64,000 bases of DNA from contig NZ_LXEV01000018.1 of NCBI RefSeq assembly GCF_001654965.1, forward strand, positions 146,173-210,172. The letters run 5' to 3'. The notes under the pieces were generated by a model that saw only the letters and a list, made by a program, of their open reading frames with translations, made no database searches and had not been told where the DNA came from. A program made the position numbers and the translations under genes. Positions 20,210 through 28,951 of this stretch are shown here, piece after piece. The DNA comes from Proteus hauseri ATCC 700826 (GTDB lineage Bacteria; Pseudomonadota; Gammaproteobacteria; Enterobacterales; Enterobacteriaceae). How positions within the stretch are numbered: the stretch's first letter is position 1; each line of letters begins with the position of its first letter.

Positions 20210-21142
20210 GTGCGAGTATTATTAGCGCCAATGGAGGGGGTTTTAGACCCCCTTGTTAGAGATTTACTTACCTCTATTAATGACTACGACCTTTGTATTA
20301 CTGAATTTATTCGGGTCGTGAATTCATTACTGCCAACAAAAGCGTTTTATCGCTTATGTCCTGAATTACATAATCAAAGTCGCACTAGTAGTGGCACTTT
20401 AGTGCGTGTTCAACTATTAGGACAACACCCACAATGGCTTGCTGAAAATGCATTTAGAGCCACTTCTTTAGGTTCTTGGGGGGTCGATCTTAATTGTGGT
20501 TGTCCATCAAAAACAGTAAATGGTAGTGGTGGCGGTGCTTCATTATTAAAGCAGCCAGAGCTAATTTATCAGGCAACCAAAGCTATCCGAGGTGCTGTGC
20601 CTACGCAATTACCTGTTTCAGTAAAAGTTAGGCTAGGCTGGGATTCAGTAGAATCTAGCTATGAAATTGCTGATGCGGTTGTGCAAGGCGGCGCAACAGA
20701 AATTACCATTCACGGTAGAACCAAAGAAGATGGTTATCGTGCTGATAAAATAGATTGGCAGGCTATTGGTCATATTCGCCAACGGCTGTCTATCCCTGTT
20801 ATTGCTAATGGTGAAATTTGGGATCGTGAAAGTGCGTTAAATTGTTTATCTACAACAGATTGTGATGCGGTAATGATTGGGCGTGGTGCAATGAATACCC
20901 CTAATTTAAGCCGTGTTATAAAAGGCACTGAGCAACGAATGCCTTGGAAAGATGTTGAGCAGTTATTAAAGCGATATATTCGTTTAGAAAAGCGCGGCGA
21001 TACAACGATTTACCATGCGGCACGAATTAAACAGTGGTTAGGTTATTTGCGTAAAGAATATCAAGAAGCTGATACGCTATTTACTCAAGTACGTACATTA
21101 AAAACATCACCTGAAATCGCGGTAGTGATAGAAGCGCTGTAG
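20210..21142 (+). CDS. dusC: tRNA-dihydrouridine(16) synthase DusC
   Basis: This FMN enzyme reduces uridine 16 in the tRNA D-loop. The 310-aa protein begins [11 protein letters not shown] and has the active-site block [21 protein letters not shown] near residues 95-115 with the catalytic Cys, the VKVRLGW and HGRTKEDGY phosphate/flavin segments, and VIANGEIWD. It is specific to the DusC branch by overall match to E. coli DusC. The start is GTG at 20210, with GAGG about 9 bases upstream, directly after rhlE (9-base gap), so the two may be co-transcribed. In E. coli dusC lies elsewhere, near yohJ. Confidence 0.96.
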   Translation: MRVLLAPMEGVLDPLVRDLLTSINDYDLCITEFIRVVNSLLPTKAFYRLCPELHNQSRTSSGTLVRVQLLGQHPQWLAENAFRATSLGSWGVDLNCGCPSKTVNGSGGGASLLKQPELIYQATKAIRGAVPTQLPVSVKVRLGWDSVESSYEIADAVVQGGATEITIHGRTKEDGYRADKIDWQAIGHIRQRLSIPVIANGEIWDRESALNCLSTTDCDAVMIGRGAMNTPNLSRVIKGTEQRMPWKDVEQLLKRYIRLEKRGDTTIYHAARIKQWLGYLRKEYQEADTLFTQVRTLKTSPEIAVVIEAL

Positions 21143-21190
21143 TTTAAGCTGCTGTAAAAGATAAAGTCTAGAAATAATCTGATGCCCAGA

Positions 21191-21221
21191 AATAGCGCAA
21201 AATGTATTGCGCTATTTTTTT
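21191..21221 (+). terminator. Terminator after dusC
   Basis: AATAGCGCAA (21191-21200) pairs with TTGCGCTATT (21207-21216), followed by a T-run. Confidence 0.88.
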
Positions 21222-21350
21222 ATTCTCATTTTAACCAAAAATATTTTATTGATTATTGTCAATTATTGGAAAAAATCATTATATCGACTTACACTAATTA
21301 AGTGACGAATTTCTGATATGTCTTTATATCATATATTTTTAGGGGGAATT

Positions 21351-21599
21351 ATGGGTGTATTAGCGTGGATTATCTTTGGTTTAATTGCGGGTATTCTTGC
21401 CAAATTTCTGATGCCAGGCTCTTATGATATTGGTCTAATATGGACTTGTATTCTGGGGATTGTCGGTGCGGTTGTTGGTGGTGCAATTAGTAGCTTCTTT
21501 GGTAAAGGCAAAGTTGATGGTTTTAACTTCGGTAGTTTTATCGTTGCAGTTATTGGTGCGATAGTTGTTTTATATTTGGCTAAGATTTTTGCCAGCTAA
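21351..21599 (+). CDS. GlsB/YeaQ/YmgE family stress membrane protein
   Basis: The 82-aa hydrophobic protein has three predicted membrane segments separated by glycine-rich turns (GLIAGILAKFLMPG, then GIVGAVVGGAISSFFGKG, then a final VAVIGAIVVLYLAKIF). This is the transglycosylase-associated/YeaQ family, linked to general stress but without a known biochemical function. ATG at 21351 follows AGGGGG directly; an earlier in-frame start at 21318 is less likely. It is an isolated gene with its own terminator. Confidence 0.88.
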   Translation: MGVLAWIIFGLIAGILAKFLMPGSYDIGLIWTCILGIVGAVVGGAISSFFGKGKVDGFNFGSFIVAVIGAIVVLYLAKIFAS

Positions 21600-21625
21600 T
21601 TTCGCTGATTAAATAGCAGTAAATT

Positions 21626-21663
21626 AAAAAAGTAAACCCGCATTGGCGGGTTTACTTTTTTAA
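21626..21663. terminator. Bidirectional terminator YeaQ-like / sseA
   Basis: A 16-bp stem, AAAAAAGTAAACCCGC (21626-21641) with GCGGGTTTACTTTTTT (21646-21661), has a 4-base loop. It serves both convergent genes. Confidence 0.93.
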
Positions 21664-21685
21664 TTTAAATGTTGATTGTTAACTT

Positions 21686-22528
21686 TTAACACTCGCAAGG
21701 TAATGCGTTATCGGCACCCCATTGTGCCCAGGAACCATCATAAAGTGCGACAGATTGGCAACCTAAAACAGTTAATGCTAAAAATAAAATAGACGCTGTC
21801 ATACCTGAACCGCAGCTCACAATAATAGGTTGTGATAAATCGACACCCGCTTGTTCAAAGTGTTTTTTTAACTCGCTCCGGCTTTTTAATTGTCCTTGTT
21901 CAACTAGCAAATCCCAAGGTACATTTTTACTTTCTGGAATATGTCCACTGCGCAAACCTGGACGAGGTTCTGGCGCACGACCATAAAATCGATCAGCAGA
22001 ACGAGCATCAATGACTTGTTTTTGCTGATTAGTTACATTTTCTAATACTTGTTGCTGATCCGCTTTACGTTGAGCATCGCGTTCAACGACAAAAGGAGTT
22101 GGTGCTGGTATGCTAATCACATCACCTTTTTCGAGAGGAAATCCAGCATCAACCCACGCTTGTAAGCCCCCCGCTAAAATGCGCACGTTTTTACAACCCA
22201 ATGTGGTGAATGTCCACCAGCCACGAGGTGCTGAAAATAAATTACCTTGATCATAAAGAATCACTGTAGTGGAGTTAGAGATACCTAATAAAGTCAAGGT
22301 TTCTGAAAATAACTCATCAGAAGGCAACATATGCGGTAATGCAGTGGTTTTATCTGCTATTTCGTCAAGATTAAAAAAATGAGCGCGAGGAATATGACGT
22401 TCAAGATAATGTTGCTGATAATTAATCACTTGTGTTGGCATTGGCGCACTAACATCAAGGATCACAAGGTCATTATCATTTTGATGTTCAAATAACCATT
22501 GGGGAGTAACAAAATAATCATATTCCAT
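21686..22528 (-). CDS. sseA: 3-mercaptopyruvate sulfurtransferase SseA
   Basis: This enzyme transfers sulfur from 3-mercaptopyruvate to thiol or cyanide acceptors. The 280-aa protein has two rhodanese domains. The first is inactive, with an Asp/Gln loop (LYDQGNLFSAPRGWW). The second has the active-site Cys239 in CGSGMTAS, matching the MST-type CGSG(V/T)TA loop and not the thiosulfate-type CRKGVTA. The gene is followed on the same strand by the strong bidirectional terminator. ATG at 22528 has a weak GAGG site. Confidence 0.94.
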   Translation of the reverse strand: MEYDYFVTPQWLFEHQNDNDLVILDVSAPMPTQVINYQQHYLERHIPRAHFFNLDEIADKTTALPHMLPSDELFSETLTLLGISNSTTVILYDQGNLFSAPRGWWTFTTLGCKNVRILAGGLQAWVDAGFPLEKGDVISIPAPTPFVVERDAQRKADQQQVLENVTNQQKQVIDARSADRFYGRAPEPRPGLRSGHIPESKNVPWDLLVEQGQLKSRSELKKHFEQAGVDLSQPIIVSCGSGMTASILFLALTVLGCQSVALYDGSWAQWGADNALPCEC

Positions 22529-22541
22529 GATTCAACCTCAT

Positions 22542-22727
22542 TTATTTTGCAGAAGGTGAGCTGTCGGGTATTGCCGGGAATTGTTGTGTTGGTGATGTTT
22601 CAGGCTGCGTTTGTTTAGATTCTATTGGTGTAGTAGAGCGAGTATAGATATTTAAACCCGCAAGAAAAACGCCACCTATTGAGCCAAATGCAAGTAGTGC
22701 GATAACGACGATAATTATTTTTTTCAT
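22542..22727 (-). CDS. Small predicted membrane protein
   Basis: This 61-aa product is not recognised. It starts MKKIIIVVIALLAFGSIGGV, a strong N-terminal membrane or signal segment, followed by a Pro/Ser/Thr/Gln-rich tail ending DSSPSAK. There is no lipobox Cys, so it is probably a single-span protein with a periplasmic tail. It ends 13 bases upstream of sseA on the same strand and may be co-transcribed. Starts at 22736 and 22790 are also in frame; none has a clear ribosome site. The coding call is supported by the signal-like N-terminus only. Confidence 0.55.
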   Translation of the reverse strand: MKKIIIVVIALLAFGSIGGVFLAGLNIYTRSTTPIESKQTQPETSPTQQFPAIPDSSPSAK

Positions 22728-22869
22728 AATGTTCATTTGCAGATGAATGTTGCGCAAAAGTATATCGAGATATGTGATTGAAACAAGCACTAAGTCGGCA
22801 TAAATAGCAAATAAAATTGCTTAAGCTTTAGACAAAAAGTAGTTATAAATTATAAGTGTGATAAATAAT

Positions 22870-22904
22870 AAATAGGCTGTTTATTTGCATAAACAGCCTT
22901 AATG
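22870..22904. terminator. Hairpin with terminator-like stem
   Basis: AGGCTGTTTAT (22872-22882) pairs with ATAAACAGCCT (22888-22898) in the gap between the DcuC-type carrier and the small membrane gene. There is no clear T-run on either side, so its function is uncertain. Confidence 0.4.
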
Positions 22905-22959
22905 GTACTGATAAGTTGTAGTTAATAATGTTGATCAAAGATTACAGTCAATGATAAGA

Positions 22960-23003
22960 AAAAACCCCTTAAACTCTGAAGTAATAGAGTTTAAGGGCAA
23001 GGG
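22960..23003 (-). terminator. Terminator of the DcuC-type gene
   Basis: CCCTTAAACTCT pairs with AGAGTTTAAGGG in the stretch 22967-22997. Read on the minus strand the stem is followed by GGTTTTTTC. This closes the metC-like/dcuC-like unit. Confidence 0.8.
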
Positions 23004-23045
23004 GTAACGCAACTTAAAATATCATTTAAAGCATAGTAAGTACCT

Positions 23046-24413
23046 TTATGAATAAAGGAACCAAAATGTCATTACTAAGTTCACAATAGCGGCTACAGCC
23101 ATAGGAATTGCTGTACGTTTAACAATTTGGAAAGGTGACACATTAGCAATACCAGCAATAGCAACAATTGCTGCGGTAATGGGTGAAACTGTACGACCAA
23201 AGCTGGTCATAATTTGCATTGGTAGAATTAAAGTAATGACATCAACTTTTAAGAATGCGGCAATTTTGGGTGTTAATGCGGCAAATGAGAAGAACGCAGC
23301 ATTACCCGAGCCCATTAAAAAGGCGGCTAATGCAAGGATAGCGCTCATAACAATTATCATAGCTGCAATACCAAAACCAGCATCTTGTGCAGATGAAATT
23401 AGCGTATCTACTGCACCACTTTTTAATAATCCATTTGCAAAGAATTCACCGGATACAATTAGCGATACCACTAAAACAAACTGCTTACCCATTCCTTCAA
23501 AAAATAGCATAAAACTATTCATGACTGCTTTAGCGTCACGTAAGCGAGCATATTCAAATAAAAGTGCAATCACCGTACTAATAATCATAGCAGTGGTAAC
23601 TTCTAATTTAATATAAGGATGTAATAGTGGGCTAAAGCCGATAATTAAAATTAATGGAATAACAGGTAATAGAGCGTAAGACAGTGGAATTTTATTACCT
23701 TCTTCTTTTACAGCATCAATAGTTGTTGGGTCAAAAACAAAACCTTCACGTTTATCCCACCAGCGTTGAATAAAGAAATGGGTAATAGCAACAGCAATAA
23801 TAATAGGAATTGTAATAGGTAATTGATGTTGAACAAAATAAACCGCAGGTTCAATATCGGCTGTCTTTGCTGCCATAATAACGTTACCAGAACCTGGTCC
23901 GTGGTCGATAAATTGGCAGCACCCAATAACTGCTAATGCTGAAAGAGGGCTAATGCCAGAACGAATTAAAATAGGGTACATCGTGACCATTAACAGCATA
24001 CCTAAACCAGCATGGCTAGGGATAAAAATAACCAAAATTTGGGTAACTAAAAATGAAATAACTAATAACAAATAAGGCGATTTAATTGCTTTTAATGGTT
24101 TTTCAAAAATAGCGAATAAAGCACGGCTAGCACCTACATGTTCCATATAACGAGAGAAACCCGCAATTGCCATTAACGTTAAACCTAATCCCGCTAATCT
24201 AGAACTCATGATATCCGTAAATATTTGAAAAATATCAAAATACTTAAATTGAGTTGATTTGTTTTCTGGTAATAACGGATTAAGATCAAGAGATGCGGTG
24301 AGGAGCAATAGCAGCAAGCCCCCCAGTAATAACACGGGTTGAGGTTTATAACCTCGCGCCAATAAATAAACCACCAGCGCTGTTACCAGCGCGGCAATAA
24401 TTAAACCTGTCAT
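23046..24413 (-). CDS. DcuC-family C4-dicarboxylate carrier (island paralogue)
   Basis: The 455-aa, very hydrophobic protein has about 12 membrane segments and the DcuC-family features: an N-terminal LLLGGLLLLLLTASL, a central charged loop near residues 210-240, MGSGNAAFFSFAAL near 366-379 and FGRTVSPITAAIVAIAG near 400-416. It is clearly distinct from the second DcuC at 56.5 kb, which is the E. coli orthologue. DcuC proteins handle C4-dicarboxylates such as succinate and fumarate. Here it follows the metC-like gene by 33 bases and so probably imports the island substrate or exports a C4 product. GGGGAA precedes the ATG. Confidence 0.85.
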   Translation of the reverse strand: MTGLIIAALVTALVVYLLARGYKPQPVLLLGGLLLLLLTASLDLNPLLPENKSTQFKYFDIFQIFTDIMSSRLAGLGLTLMAIAGFSRYMEHVGASRALFAIFEKPLKAIKSPYLLLVISFLVTQILVIFIPSHAGLGMLLMVTMYPILIRSGISPLSALAVIGCCQFIDHGPGSGNVIMAAKTADIEPAVYFVQHQLPITIPIIIAVAITHFFIQRWWDKREGFVFDPTTIDAVKEEGNKIPLSYALLPVIPLILIIGFSPLLHPYIKLEVTTAMIISTVIALLFEYARLRDAKAVMNSFMLFFEGMGKQFVLVVSLIVSGEFFANGLLKSGAVDTLISSAQDAGFGIAAMIIVMSAILALAAFLMGSGNAAFFSFAALTPKIAAFLKVDVITLILPMQIMTSFGRTVSPITAAIVAIAGIANVSPFQIVKRTAIPMAVAAIVNLVMTFWFLYS

Positions 24414-24446
24414 AGTAAATTCCCCGGTAGTGATGCAGTATTCTTG

Positions 24447-25622
24447 TTATTGGTTTAATGTTGAAAATGCTTGTGTAATATCTGCAATAAGGTCATCGGT
24501 TGCTTCAAGTCCAATATGTAAACGTACAAAAGGACCGTGGCCTTCACGCCAGTCAGATGCGGTTCTTGCACCTATAACGTTTGCTGGTAATGCAAGACTT
24601 TCAAATCCGCCCCATGAAGCGCCAATACCAAACAAATTGAGTGCATCAATAAACTGTTCAGATTGTTTAGTGGTAAATTGTTTTTTAAATTCAATGGTTA
24701 ATAGTCCATTGCTCCCTTTACAGTCGCGTTTCCATAAGTCATGGCGAGGGTGACTAGGTAATTCTGGGAACCAAACTTTTTCAACTTCAGGGCGCGTTTC
24801 GAGCCATTGGGCGATAGTAAAAGCCGATTTACCATGAGCCGCAATTCGTTGACCCAAAGTTCGCATTCCGCGTAATACTAATGCTGCGTCATCTGGGCTA
24901 CTGGCCTGACCTAAAGCTTCTGGCAACGCGCCAATTTTTTGCCATGCTTTTTCATTAGCAACCATAATGCCCATCATGACATCTGAGTGGCCGCATAAAT
25001 ATTTCGTCGCTGCAATAACAGAGACATCTGCACCTAGTTCTAATGGGTTATAAAGCCAAGCGGATCCCCAAGTATTATCAACACCAACAGGGATATCTCT
25101 CTCATGAGCAATACGGCAAATTTCAGGTAAATCCAGCATTTCATAAAGTAATGAACCCGGTGATTCGACAAAAATTAGCTGAGTATTTTCTTGTATTTTT
25201 TGCTCAAAATCTGAACCATCAGTTTTAAAAAAACTGTAAGCAATATTATTTGGTTCTAAAAATGCTGAGGCGATTTTACGCACAGGCTCATAAACGGAGT
25301 CGGCAAATAAAACATGACCGCCATTACGTGCATATCCCATAATAGTGACGGCGATAGCGGCAAGCCCAGTAGGGAATAGCTGAGCGCGATGGCCACCTTC
25401 TAGCTCTGTGACTAATGCTTCAAGTGCAAAGGCGGTTTCTGTACCACGAGCGCCATAACTCAAAACGCGTTCTGTTGCTCTGCGATCACGAACATCACGC
25501 CAGCTTTTAATTGAATCAAAAACGATAGTACTTGCCCGCATTACAGGAGGATTAATTGGGCCTGATGTTTTAATTTCTTGGCGTCCACTGTGTATAAGCG
25601 TTGTTTGTTTATTCTGTTTCAT
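24447..25622 (-). CDS. PLP-dependent C-S lyase, cystathionine beta-lyase-like
   Basis: The 391-aa protein belongs to the Cys/Met metabolism PLP family. It shows YGARGTET (56-63) for phosphate binding, VDNTWGS (181-187) with the ring-nitrogen Asp, and the Schiff-base Lys207 in AATKYLCGHSD. The form resembles MetC-type beta-lyases, which split cystathionine or other S-substituted cysteines to a thiol, pyruvate and ammonia. It may be an alternative MetC or an enzyme dedicated to the island's substrate; a co-transcribed C4-dicarboxylate carrier and a divergent fumarase-type lyase favour the latter. GGAG lies 9 bases upstream of the ATG. Confidence 0.85.
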   Translation of the reverse strand: MKQNKQTTLIHSGRQEIKTSGPINPPVMRASTIVFDSIKSWRDVRDRRATERVLSYGARGTETAFALEALVTELEGGHRAQLFPTGLAAIAVTIMGYARNGGHVLFADSVYEPVRKIASAFLEPNNIAYSFFKTDGSDFEQKIQENTQLIFVESPGSLLYEMLDLPEICRIAHERDIPVGVDNTWGSAWLYNPLELGADVSVIAATKYLCGHSDVMMGIMVANEKAWQKIGALPEALGQASSPDDAALVLRGMRTLGQRIAAHGKSAFTIAQWLETRPEVEKVWFPELPSHPRHDLWKRDCKGSNGLLTIEFKKQFTTKQSEQFIDALNLFGIGASWGGFESLALPANVIGARTASDWREGHGPFVRLHIGLEATDDLIADITQAFSTLNQ

Positions 25623-26023
25623 TATTAATATCTCCGAATATAGAAATAGAGGTCCCTGGTAATTAAATAAAAGAATTAATTACTATCTGCGTTTCGTGTT
25701 TCTATTATTTATAACAAACTTATTTATTTTTAAAATATCTATTTTCTAAAAATGATGATCTTGCTCTAACTTTTTAGCATTAATTATTCTAATTAAATCT
25801 TAAATAATGCTTAAGATTTAAAAGTTATAATTAATAAATAAATGATTATTTGTAAGTTATTGAATTAATGTTATTTTTTAATTGATTAGAAATATTTAAA
25901 ATTAGATTAAAATTATCAAAGTGTTTTTTATTAAATTATATTGCATAAATAAAATAACAAACCAATAAGTCATTTTATTTAAAAAGTGATTTTTTAATTA
26001 TTATTTTCACAGGGGAAAATATT
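25623..26023. promoter_or_regulatory. Divergent promoter region of the island
   Basis: This 401-base gap lies between the metC-like and lyase genes. It is extremely AT-rich and has no coding frame. It contains a perfect inverted repeat with 9-bp arms, AAATCTTAA (25795-25803) and TTAAGATTT (25811-25819) around a 7-base spacer. This is a candidate regulator site controlling both directions. GGGGAA before 26024 is the lyase ribosome site. Confidence 0.5.
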
Positions 26024-27391
26024 ATGGGTACTAGCGTATTTGATTCGGTTTTATTAAAGAATTTATGGTCTACAGAAGAAATGCGATCTATTTTCTCTGA
26101 TAAAACAAGAATGCAAAATTGGCTCGATTACGAAGCGGCGTTAGCGATAGAGCAAGCAAATTTGGGGTTGATCCCGAAAGATGCCGCAGAAGTTATTGCT
26201 GATACAGCAAAACTTGAAAAGCTCGATATGGATTATGTACTAGAACAGGTTCGTCTTACTCGCCATCCATTAGTGCCAACCATTCGCGGATTAGAACACG
26301 CTTGTCCTGAACATTATGGGGAATATGTTCACTTTGGGCCAACGACACAAGATGTCATTGATACCGGGCTAGTGCTGCAACTTAAAGATGCACATCAAAC
26401 TTTTTTACGTGATATCAAGATATTAGGTCGTTCACTATTATCACTAAGCGAAAAACATCGCAATACACCCATGGTAGGGCGCACTTTAGCGTTACAGGCA
26501 CTGCCGATAACTTTTGGGCATAAAACAGCAATTTGGTTAACCGAACTTACTCGCCATTATCAACGCCTTAAAGAAGTTGAGCCTCGTTTATTTGTGGGAA
26601 GTGTTGTTGGTGCAGTGGGAACAAAAGCCTCTTTAAGTGATAAGGCAGATGAATTAGAAGCGCGAGTTTTAAAACGTTTAGGCTTAGGTGTGCCTGAAAT
26701 TTCATGGCAGCCAGCGCGTGATAGATTTAGTGAATATGGCATGTTATTGGGCTTAATTAGCGGCACTCTAGGTAAAATTGCTAATGAAATATTACTATTA
26801 GCACATAATGAAATTGATGAGCTTTCTGAACCCTTTAGCAAGGGGCAAGTGGGATCTTCAACCATGCCACATAAGCGTAATCCAGCTATTGTTGAAAATG
26901 CCGCCTGTGTTAGTAATACCTTAAAAGCTAATTTATCTGTGTTAACCGATATGATGAAACACCAACATGAGCGTGATGGTGCCATTTGGAAAATGGAATG
27001 GAAAATAATGCCAGAAATGTGCTTAATGCTATCGGTTATCTTCGATAATATGAAAACGGTATTAGGTGGATTAAATGTTCATGTTGATAAAATGCGTTCA
27101 AATATGGATATTTTAGGTGGATTTATGCTGGCTGAGCGTGTGATGTTTGCTTTATCTGATAAAGCAGGTAAACAAACGGCTCATGAAATAGTGTATGAAG
27201 CTGCTATGTATGGGCAAGAAGAAGGAATTACATTTGTCGAGGCCATCAATCGCGATACGCGTATTCGTGATCATATCACTCAAGAAGAACTTGATGCATT
27301 GTTAGATCCAACGACTTACGTTGGTAATGCACCAGAGCAGGTGGGTCGTGTTATCGAACAAACTCAAGCTTCTGGTTGGTTAAATGATTAA
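26024..27391 (+). CDS. Aspartase/fumarase-superfamily lyase
   Basis: The 455-aa protein is a class II fumarase/aspartase-superfamily member. The second conserved region reads HFGPTTQDVIDTG (103-115), and the signature GSSTMPHKRNP (277-287) holds the catalytic Ser. These forms lie nearest to adenylosuccinate lyase and 3-carboxy-cis,cis-muconate cycloisomerase, but purine genes and a protocatechuate pathway are absent nearby. Superfamily lyases typically eliminate an amine or thiol from a succinyl group and release fumarate. With a C4-dicarboxylate carrier and a C-S lyase next door, an S- or N-succinyl amino acid lyase is a reasonable guess. GGGGAA before the ATG. Confidence 0.87.
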   Translation: MGTSVFDSVLLKNLWSTEEMRSIFSDKTRMQNWLDYEAALAIEQANLGLIPKDAAEVIADTAKLEKLDMDYVLEQVRLTRHPLVPTIRGLEHACPEHYGEYVHFGPTTQDVIDTGLVLQLKDAHQTFLRDIKILGRSLLSLSEKHRNTPMVGRTLALQALPITFGHKTAIWLTELTRHYQRLKEVEPRLFVGSVVGAVGTKASLSDKADELEARVLKRLGLGVPEISWQPARDRFSEYGMLLGLISGTLGKIANEILLLAHNEIDELSEPFSKGQVGSSTMPHKRNPAIVENAACVSNTLKANLSVLTDMMKHQHERDGAIWKMEWKIMPEMCLMLSVIFDNMKTVLGGLNVHVDKMRSNMDILGGFMLAERVMFALSDKAGKQTAHEIVYEAAMYGQEEGITFVEAINRDTRIRDHITQEELDALLDPTTYVGNAPEQVGRVIEQTQASGWLND

Positions 27392-27424
27392 GTGACTTTA
27401 TAAAACTTACCCTTTTTATTATCT

Positions 27425-27452
27425 AAAAGCCGGTGAAACACTGGCTTTTTCT
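27425..27452 (+). terminator. Intra-cluster terminator or attenuator
   Basis: AAAGCCGGTG (27426-27435) pairs with CACTGGCTTT (27439-27448) around an AAA loop, with one G-U pair, and is followed by T-rich sequence. It lies between the lyase and MmgE/PrpD genes, so it would reduce read-through into the latter. Confidence 0.75.
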
Positions 27453-27472
27453 TAATCGATTTCGAGGTGTTT

Positions 27473-28846
27473 ATGACATTGAGTCAGCATTTAAGCCAAT
27501 TTATTACTACAACCACGTTTGCTGATTTACCCGTTGAAGTTATTAGCCGAGCAAAAATTCATTTATTAGATACATTAGGCGTTGCACTTGCAGGAAGTAC
27601 ACAGCAAAGTGCACTTCAAGGGCGACAAGGTATCGCGTTTCTACCTGATAGCCAAGGTGATATTCCTATTTGGGGAAGCTCACTAACAGCAAGTACAACA
27701 GCCGCAGCTTTAGCGAATGGAATTGCTGCTCATGCACTAGATTTTGATGACACACATACGGATTCTATTACTCATGGTAGCGCCGTTTTAACACCAATAG
27801 CGTTTGCATTAGGAGAATCTATCGGGGCATCATCAGAAGAGATTTTAACTGCATGGATTGTTGGTTGGGAAGTTGCGGCGCGAGTAGGCTTAGCCAGTCA
27901 TAATGGGTTTCATCAACGAGGTTTTCATGCCACGGCAATAGCTGGGATTTTTGGCGCGACAGCTTGTGCAGCTTCTTTACTAAAACTCACACCAGAACAA
28001 ACAACCAATGCGTTGGGACTAACAGGAAGCCAAGCGAGTGGTGTGGCTGAATATTTAACTAATAGCTCATCTTCAAAGTGCTTTCATGCCGGGTGGGCTG
28101 CGCAATCAGGCATTATTGCTGCCTCATTGGCAAAAGGGGGAATGACAGGGCCTGAGACAATATTTGAAGGACGATATAGCCTCTATCATACTCATGGTAT
28201 AGAAGCGCAAGCCCAGCCAAATCAAGTTGCTCAGGGATTAGGTGAGGTATGGGAGTTTTTAAACGTATCGATTAAACCTTATCCCGTGTGTCATTTTGCT
28301 CATGCAACTGTAGATTGTGGTCGTAAATTATTAAAAAGAGGTATAAGTGCCGATGATATTAAGAGTGTGGAATGTGTTATTGATCCTATTGCTGCGGCAT
28401 TGATTTGTGAGCCACCAGAAACAAAATGGGCACCAACAACGGCTTACGGTGCAAAATTTAGCTTACCTTGGTTGTTTGCCGCAGGATTTTTAGATGATGA
28501 ACTGACTTTATTTTCATTATTACCTGAGAATTTACAGCGTAAAGATATTCAAATGTTAGCTAAGAAAGTGAGTTATCGTTATCCTGAAAAAGATGAAATT
28601 CCATTTCCTACTTATTTTCCAGGGCTTATTTTTGTCACTTTACATAGCGGTGAACAGCTTAGTGAAAGGTTAGATATTCAATACGGCAACCCTAAAAATC
28701 CGATGATGGATGCTGATGTAGTAAAAAAATTCTACGATAACACAGCGTTGGTGATAGAAAATCAACAAGTAACGCAGCTGGTTGAAAAAGTGTTGGTATT
28801 TGAAACAGTAGATATTTCAGAAATTACGCAATTACTGCGTAGATAA
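27473..28846 (+). CDS. MmgE/PrpD family protein
   Basis: The 457-aa protein has the MmgE/PrpD fold: an N-terminal all-helical domain with LLDTLGVALAGS (31-42), ANGIAAHALDFDDTH (82-96) and FHATAIAGIFGATACAA, and a C-terminal domain with the KPYPVCHFAHATVD block. Members include 2-methylcitrate dehydratase, cis-aconitate decarboxylase and iminodisuccinate epimerase, so di- and tricarboxylic acids are the usual substrates. No prpBCD genes are near, and the setting does not fit propionate use. I favour an epimerase or dehydratase step on a succinyl-type substrate. ATG at 27473 with GAGG 5 bases upstream is better than the GTG at 27467. Confidence 0.87.
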   Translation: MTLSQHLSQFITTTTFADLPVEVISRAKIHLLDTLGVALAGSTQQSALQGRQGIAFLPDSQGDIPIWGSSLTASTTAAALANGIAAHALDFDDTHTDSITHGSAVLTPIAFALGESIGASSEEILTAWIVGWEVAARVGLASHNGFHQRGFHATAIAGIFGATACAASLLKLTPEQTTNALGLTGSQASGVAEYLTNSSSSKCFHAGWAAQSGIIAASLAKGGMTGPETIFEGRYSLYHTHGIEAQAQPNQVAQGLGEVWEFLNVSIKPYPVCHFAHATVDCGRKLLKRGISADDIKSVECVIDPIAAALICEPPETKWAPTTAYGAKFSLPWLFAAGFLDDELTLFSLLPENLQRKDIQMLAKKVSYRYPEKDEIPFPTYFPGLIFVTLHSGEQLSERLDIQYGNPKNPMMDADVVKKFYDNTALVIENQQVTQLVEKVLVFETVDISEITQLLRR

Positions 28847-28881
28847 GCACTTATCGAGCAAAGTTAAATAACTCTTTAGTG

Positions 28882-28915
28882 GGATTGGTTTGATTAACCA
28901 ATCCTTTATTTTTTA
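28882..28915. terminator. Terminator after MmgE/PrpD gene
   Basis: GGATTGGTT (28882-28890) pairs with AACCAATCC (28896-28904), followed by TTTATTTTTT. Confidence 0.88.
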
Positions 28916-28951
28916 TGTTTTTTAGTGAATAACTTAATGAAAAATAAGTAT

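Noticed and set aside
26024..27391. Assignment of the island lyase as PurB or PcaB
   Set aside because: No purine or protocatechuate genes are nearby, and the neighbouring enzymes point to another pathway.
27473..28846. Assignment of the MmgE/PrpD gene as prpD of the methylcitrate cycle
   Set aside because: No prpB, prpC or prpE in the vicinity; the set of neighbours does not fit propionate catabolism.
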